Assembly: GCA_012033205.1 (NCBI GenBank)
Contig: JAAUSO010000017.1
Coordinates: forward strand, 1 to 64,000
Source: Richelia sp. SL_2_1
GTDB lineage: Bacteria; Cyanobacteriota; Cyanobacteriia; Cyanobacteriales; Nostocaceae
Direction of reading: 5' to 3'
DNA length: 64,000 bases
Of this stretch, positions 18,187 to 30,118 are shown piece by piece. The notes beneath the pieces were generated by a model that saw nothing but the letters and a program-made list of their open reading frames with translations, was not told where the DNA came from and made no database searches. The translations under genes and the position numbers were made by a program. Position 1 is the stretch's first letter; each line of letters starts with the position of its first letter.

Positions 18187-21100
18187 GTGATGCCGGATGC
18201 TTCCTTAGGAATAACTCCCGCAAGGCATATGTCAATCCAACATTACCCACTTTACGAGTTCATAACCTTAGTACCCAGTTGTTACGAGACTACTCCTCTG
18301 ACAAAGGTACTTGGTCTTTTCGAGCAACAGCATTACGACTGCTTAGTGGTAAAAAACGAGCAGCAAATTCCCCTAGGATTGCTTAGCTCGACCAATCTAC
18401 TAGCGCAAATCGTTTATGAGAAACAGGATAAGTTAGGAAACACGCAAAAATTTGATTGGGAGCAACCAATCTCTTGTTTGGATTCAGGTCTTATTCAACC
18501 GATCCAAATCTTAAGCTCTTCTTTAAGTTTAGAGCAATTTGGAACTAAATTACGTTCTCAAAAATCGCCAACCAAATCTCCTAATTGGGTGGTGGTGGAT
18601 CGTGATGGTAAATTTTTAGGACTTTTGGATAGTTCTCGGCTGTTGCGACACATCGCATTATCCGAGCGGAATGAACCTATGGTGATAGCTACGGGACATC
18701 AACAGACGGAATATCAAGATGTGGGTAATGGAATTTCGGTGATTTCCCAAACAAAAAAAGTCCATGTCCATGGCGATAATACTGGAGTGATCAATTATGC
18801 GGATGCTAAGCATAAAATTCATCAGCGCAAGCTCAAGGAGAAAAGTCAACTAGCATATAAATATGCGGCACAATTGCTTGAAGGACTTCCCTGGGCTTTG
18901 ATGCTAGAAACAGATACCCAAGAAGTAGTATCGCAAAATCATCTGTGGTATGAACAATTTGGGGAGTTAAAAGATCCAGAGGGTTTAAAAGAACTTTTAG
19001 AAAGGACAATTGAAGGAAAAGCCACACAAACGGATTCTTGTGATGGAAACGAGCCGGATTTATCGGAAAATCACGAACATTCAGCATTAAATCGCTGTTT
19101 TGCAGATAGCGAACCGGGTAATTGTGTTTGTATTGTGAAAATGCAAGACGGACAAGAAAGAGTTTGGCGATTTGCAAAAACACCTTTAGATATTAATGAT
19201 GCGGATATTTTTGATTTAGGTAATGAGGAAATCTCGAATCCGGAATTAATTAATAATTGCGAAAATACGCGATTGTGGCTAGTTTTGGCTACCGATATTA
19301 CCGAACAGCATCAATTGACTCAAGAGCTTGCTGCTAAAAATGCCGATTTAATTCAACTCAATCGTTTAAAAGATGAGTTTTTGGCTTGTATTAGTCATGA
19401 ATTGAAAACTCCTTTAACAGCCGTGTTAGGATTATCGCGGTTGCTTTGTGATCAGCAGTTAGGAAAACTCAATGATAGACAAGCAAGGTATGCTCAATTA
19501 ATTCATCAAAGTGGTCGTCATTTGATGAGCGTGGTTAATGATATTTTAGATTTAACCCGTATGGAAACAGGTCAAATGAGCTTGACTCCGAGCAAAGTGA
19601 ATATTCGCAACGTTTGCTCCCGCGCTTTGAAGGAAGCAAAAGCAATTCACGCTCAAACAACCAAAGCCACAGCATCGGATTTAGATCAAGAATATCAATT
19701 TATTCTCGATATTGAATTGGGATTAGAGGAAATTATTGCCGATGAGTTGCGTTTGCGTCAAATGCTCATACATCTGCTTTCCAACGCTTTTAAGTTTACG
19801 GAAGCGGGTGGTGAAATCGGCTTGGAAATAAATTGTTGGGAAGGATGGATTGCTTTTACGGTTTGGGATACAGGGATTGGAATTCCCGATAGTCAACAAC
19901 ATTTAATCTTCCAAAAATTTCAGCAGTTGGAAAATCCCATGACTCGGCAATATGAAGGTACTGGTTTGGGGTTAGTGTTAACGAGGGCTTTAGCTCGGCT
20001 TCATGGTGGTGACGTGAGTTTTTTATCACGAGAAAATTCGGGAAGCCAGTTTACATTGCTTCTACCACCATCTCCTCCAAATAAAATGGTTGGAGAAATC
20101 GATTTAAGTAATACACAAGAATACTTCCCAAAACCAGATTTTGTGAAAGAAGATGGAGTACTGCGTGGTTCTTCTTCTATGAAAGAATTATCTGTAGAAA
20201 ATATTTCTAATTCTGTTAAAAGCAATTCCTTAAATAACTTAAATAACTCAAATCACTTAAATGATTTTAAATCGTCAGCGAATCTTGATTCTATTTCTAA
20301 ACTGCAAACAGTTCCCAATAGTTTGGTGTTGGTTGTAGAAACCGTCGCTCGATATATAGATGATTTTACAAAAAATCTTAGCGCTTTAGGATACCGAGTA
20401 GTAATTGCTCGTTCGGGATGCGAAGCATTGGAAAAAGCTCGGAGATTGCAACCCAAAGCTATTTTTATCAATCCTTTGCTACCCTTACTTTCGGGTTGGG
20501 ATGTATTGACATTAATTAAATCGGATGTTGCAACTCGTGATATTCCCACGATTGTCACAGCTAGTGCGGCAGAAAAAGAACAAGCATTTAGTAAACGTGC
20601 CGATTATTTTCTGAGTTTACCAGTACAACATCAAGCATTGGCAGGAATATTAGAAAAGTTATCCGTGACACCATCCGAAGAACCGAAAGATGGGAAAGGG
20701 AATAAAGTCGGTGAAGTCGTAACTCCACTGCGGATATTGAGATTAGTTGAACCAGAAATAGAATCATTAAGTTATCATCCATCTTTAGGAAAACATCGAG
20801 TCATAGAAGCAGATGACATTGAACAAGCACAACTTTTAGCACGTGTTTGGAATTTTGATGTGATGTTATTAGATGTAGAAATGCCCTTTGCTCAAACTTA
20901 TTTAAAGCAAATTAGTCAAAGTAAGATATTAGCCGCTTTACCTTTAGTAACTCGCAGCGTCGAAACTACACAAGCAGCATCACAAATCAGTCAACTATCG
21001 GTATTTCCTTGTTTAACACAATTAGGCAAAGATCAAAAAATTGACCGAGAAAAAGCACATACTTTATTATCAGTTTTGCAAATCGCTGCTGGTGTATGTT

Positions 21101-21630
21101 GTCCTCCAAATATTTTAGTTGTTGACTTAACAATCCTACCGGATTTACCAGGAGTAGCAATCAATTGCGAAACCAAGAAAAGCAATAAATATGACTGCAA
21201 AACAGTAAATTTACCTTGTAATGCCAAACTCCCTTGTTCCTTAAATAACCAACAAACCCAAACAAACTCTCGTCCCACAGAATGGTTTCAAGCTTTGGTT
21301 CAGTACCTGCAAACAGCGGGTTTCAAAGCCGCAATGTGTAACACTTGGCAAGAAATGTTACAACAGCTACGTCACGAAAGTGTTGATTTGTTATTAATTT
21401 GTTTGGGAGAATCCACGATAGAATTAAATGTTGAATCGATCCTATTGGCGTTAGCGCAGATGGCTTCCGATTTACCACCATTATTATTACTTGATCGGCG
21501 ATTAAATTCTCATCCCACAGAATTGGAAAATTTAGAAACTTCAGAAACCATCGCCACTCAAGTTTTACCTCGTTCAATTTCTATGGAAAATTTGTTAAAT
21601 AAAATTAATCAAGCTTTGTCAATTAGCTAG
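18187..21630 (+). CDS. Large hybrid histidine kinase with CBS-like region and three receiver-like domains
   Basis: About 1147 residues, cytosolic. An N-terminal CBS-pair-like region (about 20-160) precedes a PAS-like segment (about 220-380). HisKA has His404 in CISHELKTPLT. HATPase (about 500-630) has an N box LIHLLSNAFKFTEAGG, DTGIGIP and GTGLGL. Three receiver-like units follow. The first (about 713-825) has Asn762 where the phospho-Asp should be (IFINPLLP). The second keeps Asp (DVMLLDVEMP, near 898). The third (about 1040-1147) reads LLLICLGE and is degenerate. The start is GTG 18187 or ATG 18190; ATG 18229 (MSIQHYPL) is also plausible. Divergent from kaiABC. A clock input or output role is an inference from position and pseudo-receivers, as in CikA. 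Confidence 0.85.
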   Translation: MMPDASLGITPARHMSIQHYPLYEFITLVPSCYETTPLTKVLGLFEQQHYDCLVVKNEQQIPLGLLSSTNLLAQIVYEKQDKLGNTQKFDWEQPISCLDSGLIQPIQILSSSLSLEQFGTKLRSQKSPTKSPNWVVVDRDGKFLGLLDSSRLLRHIALSERNEPMVIATGHQQTEYQDVGNGISVISQTKKVHVHGDNTGVINYADAKHKIHQRKLKEKSQLAYKYAAQLLEGLPWALMLETDTQEVVSQNHLWYEQFGELKDPEGLKELLERTIEGKATQTDSCDGNEPDLSENHEHSALNRCFADSEPGNCVCIVKMQDGQERVWRFAKTPLDINDADIFDLGNEEISNPELINNCENTRLWLVLATDITEQHQLTQELAAKNADLIQLNRLKDEFLACISHELKTPLTAVLGLSRLLCDQQLGKLNDRQARYAQLIHQSGRHLMSVVNDILDLTRMETGQMSLTPSKVNIRNVCSRALKEAKAIHAQTTKATASDLDQEYQFILDIELGLEEIIADELRLRQMLIHLLSNAFKFTEAGGEIGLEINCWEGWIAFTVWDTGIGIPDSQQHLIFQKFQQLENPMTRQYEGTGLGLVLTRALARLHGGDVSFLSRENSGSQFTLLLPPSPPNKMVGEIDLSNTQEYFPKPDFVKEDGVLRGSSSMKELSVENISNSVKSNSLNNLNNSNHLNDFKSSANLDSISKLQTVPNSLVLVVETVARYIDDFTKNLSALGYRVVIARSGCEALEKARRLQPKAIFINPLLPLLSGWDVLTLIKSDVATRDIPTIVTASAAEKEQAFSKRADYFLSLPVQHQALAGILEKLSVTPSEEPKDGKGNKVGEVVTPLRILRLVEPEIESLSYHPSLGKHRVIEADDIEQAQLLARVWNFDVMLLDVEMPFAQTYLKQISQSKILAALPLVTRSVETTQAASQISQLSVFPCLTQLGKDQKIDREKAHTLLSVLQIAAGVCCPPNILVVDLTILPDLPGVAINCETKKSNKYDCKTVNLPCNAKLPCSLNNQQTQTNSRPTEWFQALVQYLQTAGFKAAMCNTWQEMLQQLRHESVDLLLICLGESTIELNVESILLALAQMASDLPPLLLLDRRLNSHPTELENLETSETIATQVLPRSISMENLLNKINQALSIS

Positions 21631-21639
21631 ACAGGTAGT

Positions 21640-21656
21640 GGGAGCGTCTCGCTCCC
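21640..21656. terminator. Hairpin after the hybrid kinase
   Basis: GGGAGC GTCTC GCTCCC, a 6-bp GC stem, lies 10 bases after the kinase stop. It belongs to a common short spacer-hairpin type and has no T tract, so termination is only possible. Confidence 0.35.
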
Positions 21657-21714
21657 TGGTGAAAATAAACCAGCCTCTGCCTCCCTGGTAACAACAACTA
21701 GCAAGGTTAATTGT

Positions 21715-23528
21715 TTATTGTTGATTGATTTCTACTCGAATCAAATGATAAGCCGTTTTCTCGGCTAAAGTTTGATATTGGGTTGGTTTTAAACCAATTT
21801 CAGGAATTTTTTTCGGTTGTACAATCATCAATACTGAGTTGAACTTAGCTTGATTTTGAATGTAATTTGCTGCTTCTTGATTGCTTGGAATATAATTGAT
21901 TCTCCGTTGAGCATAGAAAGCGACACTAGGTTTTTTAAAACCAACCTGGATTAATTCTTCCCCTGATTTTTGTACTTGTACCGCTAATTGAGATAATTCT
22001 TTTAAAGGTAGTTGACGGCTTTGATCGTACACAAATAAAGTTGGAGTTAGAACAAATATCATGAATACTGTAAACGCCAACAAATTTATCACTATTAAAT
22101 GTAAATAACGACGACGTATTAATAAAATCGCTATTATTACAGCCGCAGCTAACCAAATTATCCCTGCTAAAACTGGTAAATTAGATTTTTGCAGCATTTG
22201 AGGAAAATTCGGTGCTGCTGGATCATAACCGATTAAACTGCTAACGCGCAAAAGCGTAAATCCTAACGCTGACGTAAAAATTACGTTTAACCACCCGCTT
22301 GCTTGCATTAAAGGTGAGGAAAGTAAGACAGGAGATAACGACGAAGAGCTATGAGGAGAACTTGTTTTTACTGGTTGCTTATCCGTATCTACAATCAAAT
22401 TGCTCCATAACAACGCTATCAAAATACCAGCAGCTGGCATTAAAGGTAGTACATAGCTGGGAAGCTTAGTAACAGCAATCGTAAAAAAACTGAAAACACC
22501 CATAAACCAACAACAAGCAAATAAACCAAGCTGTTGAGAACGTTCCGTAGCCATCCATGATTTACGCTCCCACAACTTTAACCTGGCGATCGCCATAGGT
22601 AAATAAACTGAGTAAGGAGCAAAACCAACCGTTACAACTATAAAATAAAAATACCACGGAGCCGAATGTCCGTTAACAACTTCTGTAAACCGTTCAACAT
22701 TATGTAACCCAAAAAGGAATCAATAAAATTCCAACCATTGCGCCAAGTTACTAATATATACCAAGGCAATGACACGGCACAGATAACGAGCATACCTCTA
22801 ATTAAGCGGATTTCCCGTACAATTTGCCAAAAATTCCCTAAATAAACCAAAAATATTAAAATAATCAAACCCGGTAAAACAATACCCACCGGACCCTTAG
22901 TTAAAATAGCTAAGCCAATTAATACATAAAATGTAAAATACCACCGTGCTTTTACTGAAGATGTCGGAGTTTGGGCATATCCCAAAAAGAAACATAACAA
23001 ACCCGAAGCCATACATCCGGTAAGCAGCATATCCGAAACACCCACCCTAGCCCAAGCAATCATTTCCGGATTCAAAGCGATGACAGTAGCACCCAAACCA
23101 GCAGTTAACCAACGTCGAGAACCACGGTAAACCCCCTCTAAATCGTCAGTTTGAGCTTGATACCAATACAAAGTATAAAATACTAAAGCAATCATTGCCA
23201 AAGCAGCGATCGCTGAAGGTAAACGCACCGCCCATTCATTAACCCCAAAAATCATGTAAGCTATTGCTTGACACCAATAAATCAAAGCGGGTTTATCGAA
23301 ACGAGTCTCCCCGTTAAAATAAGGCGTAATCCAATCACCTGTGACATACATTTGGCGAGAAGCCTCCGCAAACAGCGGCTCAGTCTCATCAATCAAGCTA
23401 ATGCTTCCCAAATGCCAAAAAAAAGCTATTCCCGTAACTAATATCAGCCATAAAATCGACAACATCACAGCCAAAACCGGACGCTTTTCTATATTCTTCC
23501 ACAAATGGTTTGAAACACTTTGAGTCAT
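21715..23528 (-). pseudogene. ArnT/PMT-like membrane glycosyltransferase, one-base frameshift
   Basis: About 604 residues in two frames. The N-terminal part has the GT83 hallmark ISLIDETEPLFAEASRQM (catalytic Asp in the first periplasmic loop) and RFDKPALIYW, then many TM segments. The break falls at SFLGYIMLNG. One extra G after TATG at 22704 (plus strand) gives FLGYHNVERFTEVVNGH, the conserved ArnT-like loop, and runs into VTVGFAPYSVYLP and the second frame. The repaired enzyme has about 12 TM helices and would move a sugar from a polyprenyl-phosphate donor to an envelope acceptor. Acceptor unknown. Probably intact in the organism. Confidence 0.82.
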
Positions 23529-23867
23529 TAGTTTATAATCAGTGGGACACTAGTTATTAGTCATTATTAATCACTTGTTAGTCAATATTCAAAGACAACA
23601 ATACTATTCCAGATTAAAATGACTATGACAATTATGCCCGGTTCCTTATGAAGATGGCTAATGGGTAATTGGTAATGGGTAATGGGGAATGGGTAATGGT
23701 AATGGGGGATTGGTGATTAATATTATGTATATAGCGAGCTTTCCGGTTGGCGCTATGTCCTATCGGATAGGCTTCAAAGCGATTGTTCACCCGGAAGGTG
23801 AGGTTAACACGCTCCTAACCACTATCAAATATCCATTATCAACTAACTACTATCCACTAACTCCTAA
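23529..23867. other. Gene-free spacer with STRR
   Basis: Between divergent genes. It holds a GGTAATGGGTAAT tandem repeat (about 23660-23710), the segment GAGCTTTCCGGTTGGCGCTAT with CCGGAAGG inverted partners (23738-23800), and degenerate STRR (CAACTAACTACTATCC) up to the ycf20 start. No gene seen. Confidence 0.55.
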
Positions 23868-24200
23868 ATGCAAAACACTCGCTTAAACTCTTTATTCGAT
23901 TTGATTGTCAGAAACATCGCGCAATGGTTTCTCAATCCTTGGCGGAGAATATCGCTACTGATAATCAGTTTTTTGTTTGGTTTTCTTATGGGAACAGTAA
24001 CCTCGACTACAACAGGACAAAGAGCCGAGTTGGATATTGTTGTAGCTGGATTTTTAGTATTTTTAACCGAAGTTAGCAGCCGGATAGTCTATAGAAGACC
24101 TCCAAAACAACAGCGAGTGTTGTGGGTAGAATCACTTAATTATTTTAAAGTAGGTTTTATTTATAACTTGTTTGTTGAAGCCTTTAAACTTGGTTCGTAA
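23868..24200 (+). CDS. ycf20: Ycf20-like protein (DUF565)
   Basis: 110 residues, the usual length. Two TM segments (about 28-46 and 56-76) with the family pattern RRISLLIISFLFGFLMGT and TEVSSRIVYRRP, and a conserved SLNYFKVGFIYNLFVEAFKLGS end. Ycf20 is conserved in cyanobacteria and algal plastids. A plant homologue affects thermal dissipation of excess light, but the molecular role is not settled. The ATG start follows STRR sequence directly, with no clear Shine-Dalgarno. Confidence 0.85.
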   Translation: MQNTRLNSLFDLIVRNIAQWFLNPWRRISLLIISFLFGFLMGTVTSTTTGQRAELDIVVAGFLVFLTEVSSRIVYRRPPKQQRVLWVESLNYFKVGFIYNLFVEAFKLGS

Positions 24201-24260
24201 ACAATGGACATCTAAAGATTCAAGATTGAGATTTGGATTACTAATTAATTGGATTACTAA

Positions 24261-25031
24261 TTATATTGTGCTTGCTTTCCAAAAAACATAAACCGCTAAA
24301 ATAGCAAGTCCAACACGAAATGTTAAACTGACAACTTTATCTGGTAATCGAGGTAAAAAACGAGTACTTAGTTGCGCTCCTACAAGTCCACCAAATCCTA
24401 AAATTAAACCTGGAACAACTAATATATTACCTTCAAAAGCGTGTCTAGTAGCAGCAGAAATAGAACTGAGGACGATTACTCCTAAACTCGTTTGAATTGC
24501 AACTTTTATAGTTTCTCCTAGTAAAAGAATTTGTAAAGGTACCATGATTACACCACCACCCACACCGAATATACCTGCTAGTATTCCGGCTGCTCCTCCG
24601 GTGATAATTCTCGAAATAATAGAACTAATTTTTGATTGTTGATTTTGTTCGGCTTCTTGTTGTTTTTTAGATAAGTTCTTGCGTAAATCGACTAAATAAA
24701 TAGTAAATAAAAGTAAAATTCCAAAAGAAACTAATTGATTTTTTGCGGGAATAAATTTTGTGAATCCAGCACTCAAATAAGCTGTAACTATGGCTGGAAT
24801 TCCGAGTAAAATCACCCTTTGAATATTTATATAGCCCATGCGCCAATTCTGAATAGTTCCAGAAGTCGCTGTAATAACAATTGCTAAACTACTAGTAGCA
24901 ACAGCTTGTAATGGTGTATATCCAAACGCCAATTGTAAAGGTACCAAAATAGTACCACCACCAATACCTAACAATCCAGCGAGAATACCTGAAGCTAATC
25001 CACTAATTACTAAAATAAACCAATTTTCCAT
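24261..25031 (-). CDS. TauE/SafE family sulfite/anion permease
   Basis: 256 residues, eight predicted TM segments in two homologous halves. Each half carries the family repeat: LLGIGGGTILVPLQLAFG (about 20-37) and IFGVGGGVIMVPLQILL (about 158-174). Members export or import small anions (sulfite, sulfoacetate, organosulfur compounds). The substrate here is unknown. It is a single gene, convergent with ycf20. Confidence 0.9.
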   Translation of the reverse strand: MENWFILVISGLASGILAGLLGIGGGTILVPLQLAFGYTPLQAVATSSLAIVITATSGTIQNWRMGYINIQRVILLGIPAIVTAYLSAGFTKFIPAKNQLVSFGILLLFTIYLVDLRKNLSKKQQEAEQNQQSKISSIISRIITGGAAGILAGIFGVGGGVIMVPLQILLLGETIKVAIQTSLGVIVLSSISAATRHAFEGNILVVPGLILGFGGLVGAQLSTRFLPRLPDKVVSLTFRVGLAILAVYVFWKASTI

Positions 25032-25184
25032 TTTTTTTTGACAGTTGACAGTTGACAGTTACTGATTTTAGAGAGTAAGGAGTAAAACTAGTAGGGATTT
25101 ATCGCTGAAATTTGATGATTGTTTGTTAATTTTATCCTATTAAATTTAAAAAAAAATTAAAAAAATTAAAACATTTTCATTTAT

Positions 25185-25341
25185 TAAACTTGCTGTAAGT
25201 TATCGGTAAGAAGAGCAATCATATCATCTACTAATTGCAGGTTAATGAAGCTGCAAGATTATTCAAAATTTCCATTGCTTGTTCGTGAGCAGCAAGTTCT
25301 CTGTTTTCTAGCATGATTGGTAGATTTACATCTTGCACCAT
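25185..25341 (-). pseudogene. Small ORF remnant, probably frameshifted
   Basis: Starting at ATG 25341 the frame reads MVQDVNLPIMLENRELAAHE, then AMEILNNLAAS, and stops at about 25231. Another frame continues LVDDMIALLTDNLQQV to a stop near 25184. Joined, this would be a helical protein of about 50 residues. The first codons lie inside a repeat shared with 46354-46555, suggesting a duplicated gene start. No family is recognised. A low-confidence call. Confidence 0.3.
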
Positions 25342-25510
25342 AAAAACCTATTGTTAAAATAATTACTAATTGTTTGACTTAGTTCTTACCAGTCTGATAG
25401 CAGAAGTCGATAAAAATGGACTAGAAAGATTACATTTTTATACTAATAATATTTTTATTCATATTTTTGATTATGTAGTTAATTATGCGGTTCTGTTCAA
25501 GATATCAGTA
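25327..25510. repeat. 190-bp dispersed repeat, copy A
   Basis: Strongly similar to 46354-46555: TTACATCTTGCA-CATA-AAACCTAT, TGTTTGACTTAGTT, CAGTCTGATAGCAGAAGTC, AAATGGACTAGAA, TTATGTAGTT-ATTATG and CAAGATATCAGT occur in the same order. It lies upstream of, and overlaps the start of, the small minus-strand ORF, so it may be a duplicated promoter region. Confidence 0.75.
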
Positions 25511-25532
25511 GATGGGGTTCGGGGGAGAACTG

Positions 25533-26354
25533 TCAACTAACTCCTAACTCTTGAATTTTTTCTGGGGTTAATTGTTGAACGTTACTTAAAACTATTTTTG
25601 CTCCGGCTTTTTTAAGCGACTCGGTGTAATCATCTCGCTTTTGCGCTGTTTGCTGTACATGAGGGGGTAATACTCCTACAGCAATCCAAGTACGGTTTGG
25701 CTGAATATTTTGCGCTTTCTCTACGGTGTACATATCAGCTACCGTATCTCCAACGTAAATTATTGGTGGTGAATTATTAATATTAATAATATTAGTATTA
25801 TCAATACCATATTGAAGTAATTCTAATGTTGAAAATAGTCCTGTGGGGTCTGGTTTACCTGGTGCGTCTTCCATGGCAATTAATACGGGAGATTGTAAGC
25901 CCAGACGTTGTTGCAAAACATAGGTCGCTGAAGCACGAGTAGCACCGCTAAAAAATCCCCAACGAATCCGGGCTTCGGTAAGTTGATTTAAGTAGCTAGG
26001 TTGTAATAATAACGGTTCGTCACGAATATATCCTGTCAAATTATTAGAATCATCACCCCGGTAACGCGATTGAAAAAAAGCAACAATCGATTCGTAATCC
26101 AGATTTACTTGCTCGCGGGATTGTCCTTGAGTTTCAAAGTAACGATAAATTAACTCTTGAGAACCTTCCCAATCATTATTCCATACACCTTCAGATTTAA
26201 GACGGTCAATATCATCTGCTGTGGGACGATAGGCTTGTGCGGTAAAATGCTCTACAGTATCTGCTAACGCTCGTCGATAAGAACCCGACACATCACGCAC
26301 TACACCATCAATATCAAACACAACAATAGCAGGAATAGAAGTTTGTTGATTCAC
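25533..26354 (-). CDS. HAD superfamily phosphatase (TIGR01548-like)
   Basis: 273 residues. The nucleophile motif FDIDGVVRDVSGSYRRA at about 13-29 is followed by motif II FFSGAT (near 135) and motif III/IV KPDPTG and YVGDTVADMYTV. This is the subfamily IA HAD type often annotated as a TIGR01548 phosphatase in cyanobacteria. The substrate is unknown. The last residues QELGVS and the stop come from an STRR heptamer (AGAGTTAGGAGTTAG). Confidence 0.82.
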   Translation of the reverse strand: MNQQTSIPAIVVFDIDGVVRDVSGSYRRALADTVEHFTAQAYRPTADDIDRLKSEGVWNNDWEGSQELIYRYFETQGQSREQVNLDYESIVAFFQSRYRGDDSNNLTGYIRDEPLLLQPSYLNQLTEARIRWGFFSGATRASATYVLQQRLGLQSPVLIAMEDAPGKPDPTGLFSTLELLQYGIDNTNIININNSPPIIYVGDTVADMYTVEKAQNIQPNRTWIAVGVLPPHVQQTAQKRDDYTESLKKAGAKIVLSNVQQLTPEKIQELGVS

Positions 26355-26355
26355 G

Positions 26356-26552
26356 GTTATCAGTTATCAGTTATCAGTTATCAGTTAACAATAATCTGCG
26401 ACCACTTACCAGTTAAACAATAAGCAATATTTCTAATTATTAACTCCTAACTCAAAACTCCTAACTCCTAACTCAAAACTCCTAACTCCTAACTCCTAAC
26501 TCCTAACTCCTAACTCCTAACTCAAAACTCCTAACTCCTAACTCCTAACTCA
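26356..26552. repeat. STRR arrays (TTATCAG and CTCCTAA heptamers)
   Basis: Four TTATCAG units at 26356-26387, then a long array of CTCCTAA with interspersed CTCAAAA at about 26440-26552. It lies in the divergent gap between the HAD gene and PSRP-3, directly upstream of both. Confidence 0.9.
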
Positions 26553-26639
26553 ATAGATTTCCCAAAGGTAATTGCTCAGGTGGTGAGGTAATAAGTTAAA
26601 ATAGGCGATTGCTGCTGTTATTCATGGTTACTTAAATAT

Positions 26640-26975
26640 ATGGAAAATCCAACTCCAACTCCAACTCAAGAACAGTTATCCAAGTTTATCTTGAAGATTC
26701 TCTGGTTAGATGATAACGTCGCTCTAGCAGTCGATCAGGTGGTAGGTAAAGGTTTTAGCCCTTTGACAAAGTACTTCTTTTGGCCTCGGACTGATGCGTG
26801 GGAGGAGCTAAAAAATGAGTTAGAATCGAAACACTGGATTGCTGAAGTAGAGCGAGTAGAGGTACTCAATAAAGCAACAGAAGTGATTAATTATTGGCAA
26901 GAAGAAGGCAGAAAACGACCGATGTCAGAAGCTCAAGGGAAATTTCCTGAAGTTATCTTTACAGGTAGTAATTAA
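26640..26975 (+). CDS. 30S ribosomal protein PSRP-3 (Ycf65)
   Basis: 111 residues. PSRP-3 is a small-subunit ribosomal protein of cyanobacteria and plastids. Recognised from [41 protein letters not shown] and the [11 protein letters not shown] end. The N-terminus has a PTPTPTQ repeat. The start ATG is at 26640, with no strong SD. A possible terminator follows at 27112-27142. Confidence 0.92.
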   Translation: MENPTPTPTQEQLSKFILKILWLDDNVALAVDQVVGKGFSPLTKYFFWPRTDAWEELKNELESKHWIAEVERVEVLNKATEVINYWQEEGRKRPMSEAQGKFPEVIFTGSN

Positions 26976-27111
26976 GTCTCTAAGTTTGGGGGATATATCT
27001 GTCCCTCAATTCAAGTTTCTACAAGCTATGAAACACTAATCCGTTAATATAACCATAGCCTTCACTTCCGTAATTTTAACTATTATCTAATCTCTTACTC
27101 GTAAAAATTAA

Positions 27112-27142
27112 AACTCCCCCAAGCAGATGCAAAGGAGGAGTT
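27112..27142 (+). terminator. Hairpin after PSRP-3
   Basis: AACTCCCCC pairs with GGAGGAGTT with one mismatch, 137 bases after the stop. A weak terminator candidate. Confidence 0.4.
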
Positions 27143-27162
27143 CTTAAGGTAAATATCAATAT

Positions 27163-27286
27163 ATAGCGGTTTTCACTTGGGTGGAATACAAATTTACTCA
27201 CCCCGCCCTCTGGGCACCCCTCTCCTTGTTAAGGAGAGGGGAAGGGGGTGAGGTTTTAGTGTATTAGACTCAACTAAAATTTGCTA
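27163..27286. repeat. 125-bp dispersed element, copy 2
   Basis: The same layout as 4486-4613: ATAGCGGTTTTC left end, CTCACCCCGCCCTCT, CCTCTCCTTGTTAAGGAGAGG, GGGGTGAGGTTTTAGTGTATT and CAACTAAAATTTGCTA right end. It sits just 3' of atpE (epsilon), where its long hairpin could end transcription of the atp operon (inference). Confidence 0.75.
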
Positions 27287-27298
27287 AAATCTAGATAT

Positions 27299-27712
27299 TT
27301 ACACCATACCACCAGCAGCTTGAAAACGAGCGCGGGCGCGTTTGTAGGTTTGAGTAGCCTGGATTTGGGCTTGTCTGTCCCCTTGTGGAACTTGGTTCAG
27401 ACGAGTTTGGGCTTCATTAAAAGCACTACGGGCTTGCTCAAGGTCAATTGCATCACCCTTTTCGGCACCGTTAACTAGAATTGTGACTTCATCTTCTTCC
27501 ACTTCTGCAAAGCCACCCAAAAGGGCGATCGCGACCCAATCTTGATTTTTCTCGGGACGTACTCGCATTACACCTGTATCCAAAGCACTCAATAATGGTG
27601 CGTGTCCGCTAAGGATACCAAGTTGTCCGGTGGTGCTGGGTAAAACGACTTCTTCAGCCGTTGAATCCCAAACTGTTTTATCTGGGGAGATTACACGAAC
27701 GGTTAATGTCAT
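27299..27712 (-). CDS. atpC: ATP synthase F1 epsilon subunit
   Basis: 137 residues (called atpE in cyanobacterial and plastid nomenclature). Epsilon is the rotor-stalk subunit that couples F1 to the c-ring and inhibits ATP hydrolysis. It shows the beta-sandwich [25 protein letters not shown]-type start, [16 protein letters not shown], and a C-terminal helical hairpin ([15 protein letters not shown]). Downstream of the beta subunit on the same strand, as in all cyanobacteria. The 217-base gap is unusually long because of an STRR array. Confidence 0.95.
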   Translation of the reverse strand: MTLTVRVISPDKTVWDSTAEEVVLPSTTGQLGILSGHAPLLSALDTGVMRVRPEKNQDWVAIALLGGFAEVEEDEVTILVNGAEKGDAIDLEQARSAFNEAQTRLNQVPQGDRQAQIQATQTYKRARARFQAAGGMV

Positions 27713-27778
27713 TTCAATTTGAGATTTTGGATTTGAGATTTTGGATTATGTTCTTGTGAAAAAGACACAAAATCATTG

Positions 27779-27925
27779 TTGATGGTTGATAGTTGATGAT
27801 TGATAGTTGATAGTTGAGGGTTGTTGGTTGATATTTGACTACTAACCACTAACCACTAACCACTAACTACTAACTACTAACTACTAACCACCAACCACTA
27901 ACCACTAACTACTAACCACTAACTA
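27779..27925. repeat. STRR array inside the atp beta-epsilon operon
   Basis: TTGATAG/TTGATGG units are followed by about fifteen ACTAACC/ACTAACT heptamers. The array fills the gap between the two co-transcribed ATP synthase genes, so it is presumably transcribed. Confidence 0.9.
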
Positions 27926-27929
27926 TTAT

Positions 27930-30118
<2,189 letters not shown>

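Noticed and set aside
18156-18386. Open frame overlapping the start of the giant kinase
   Set aside because: It overlaps the kinase in another frame, begins at TTG, and has no protein-like pattern.
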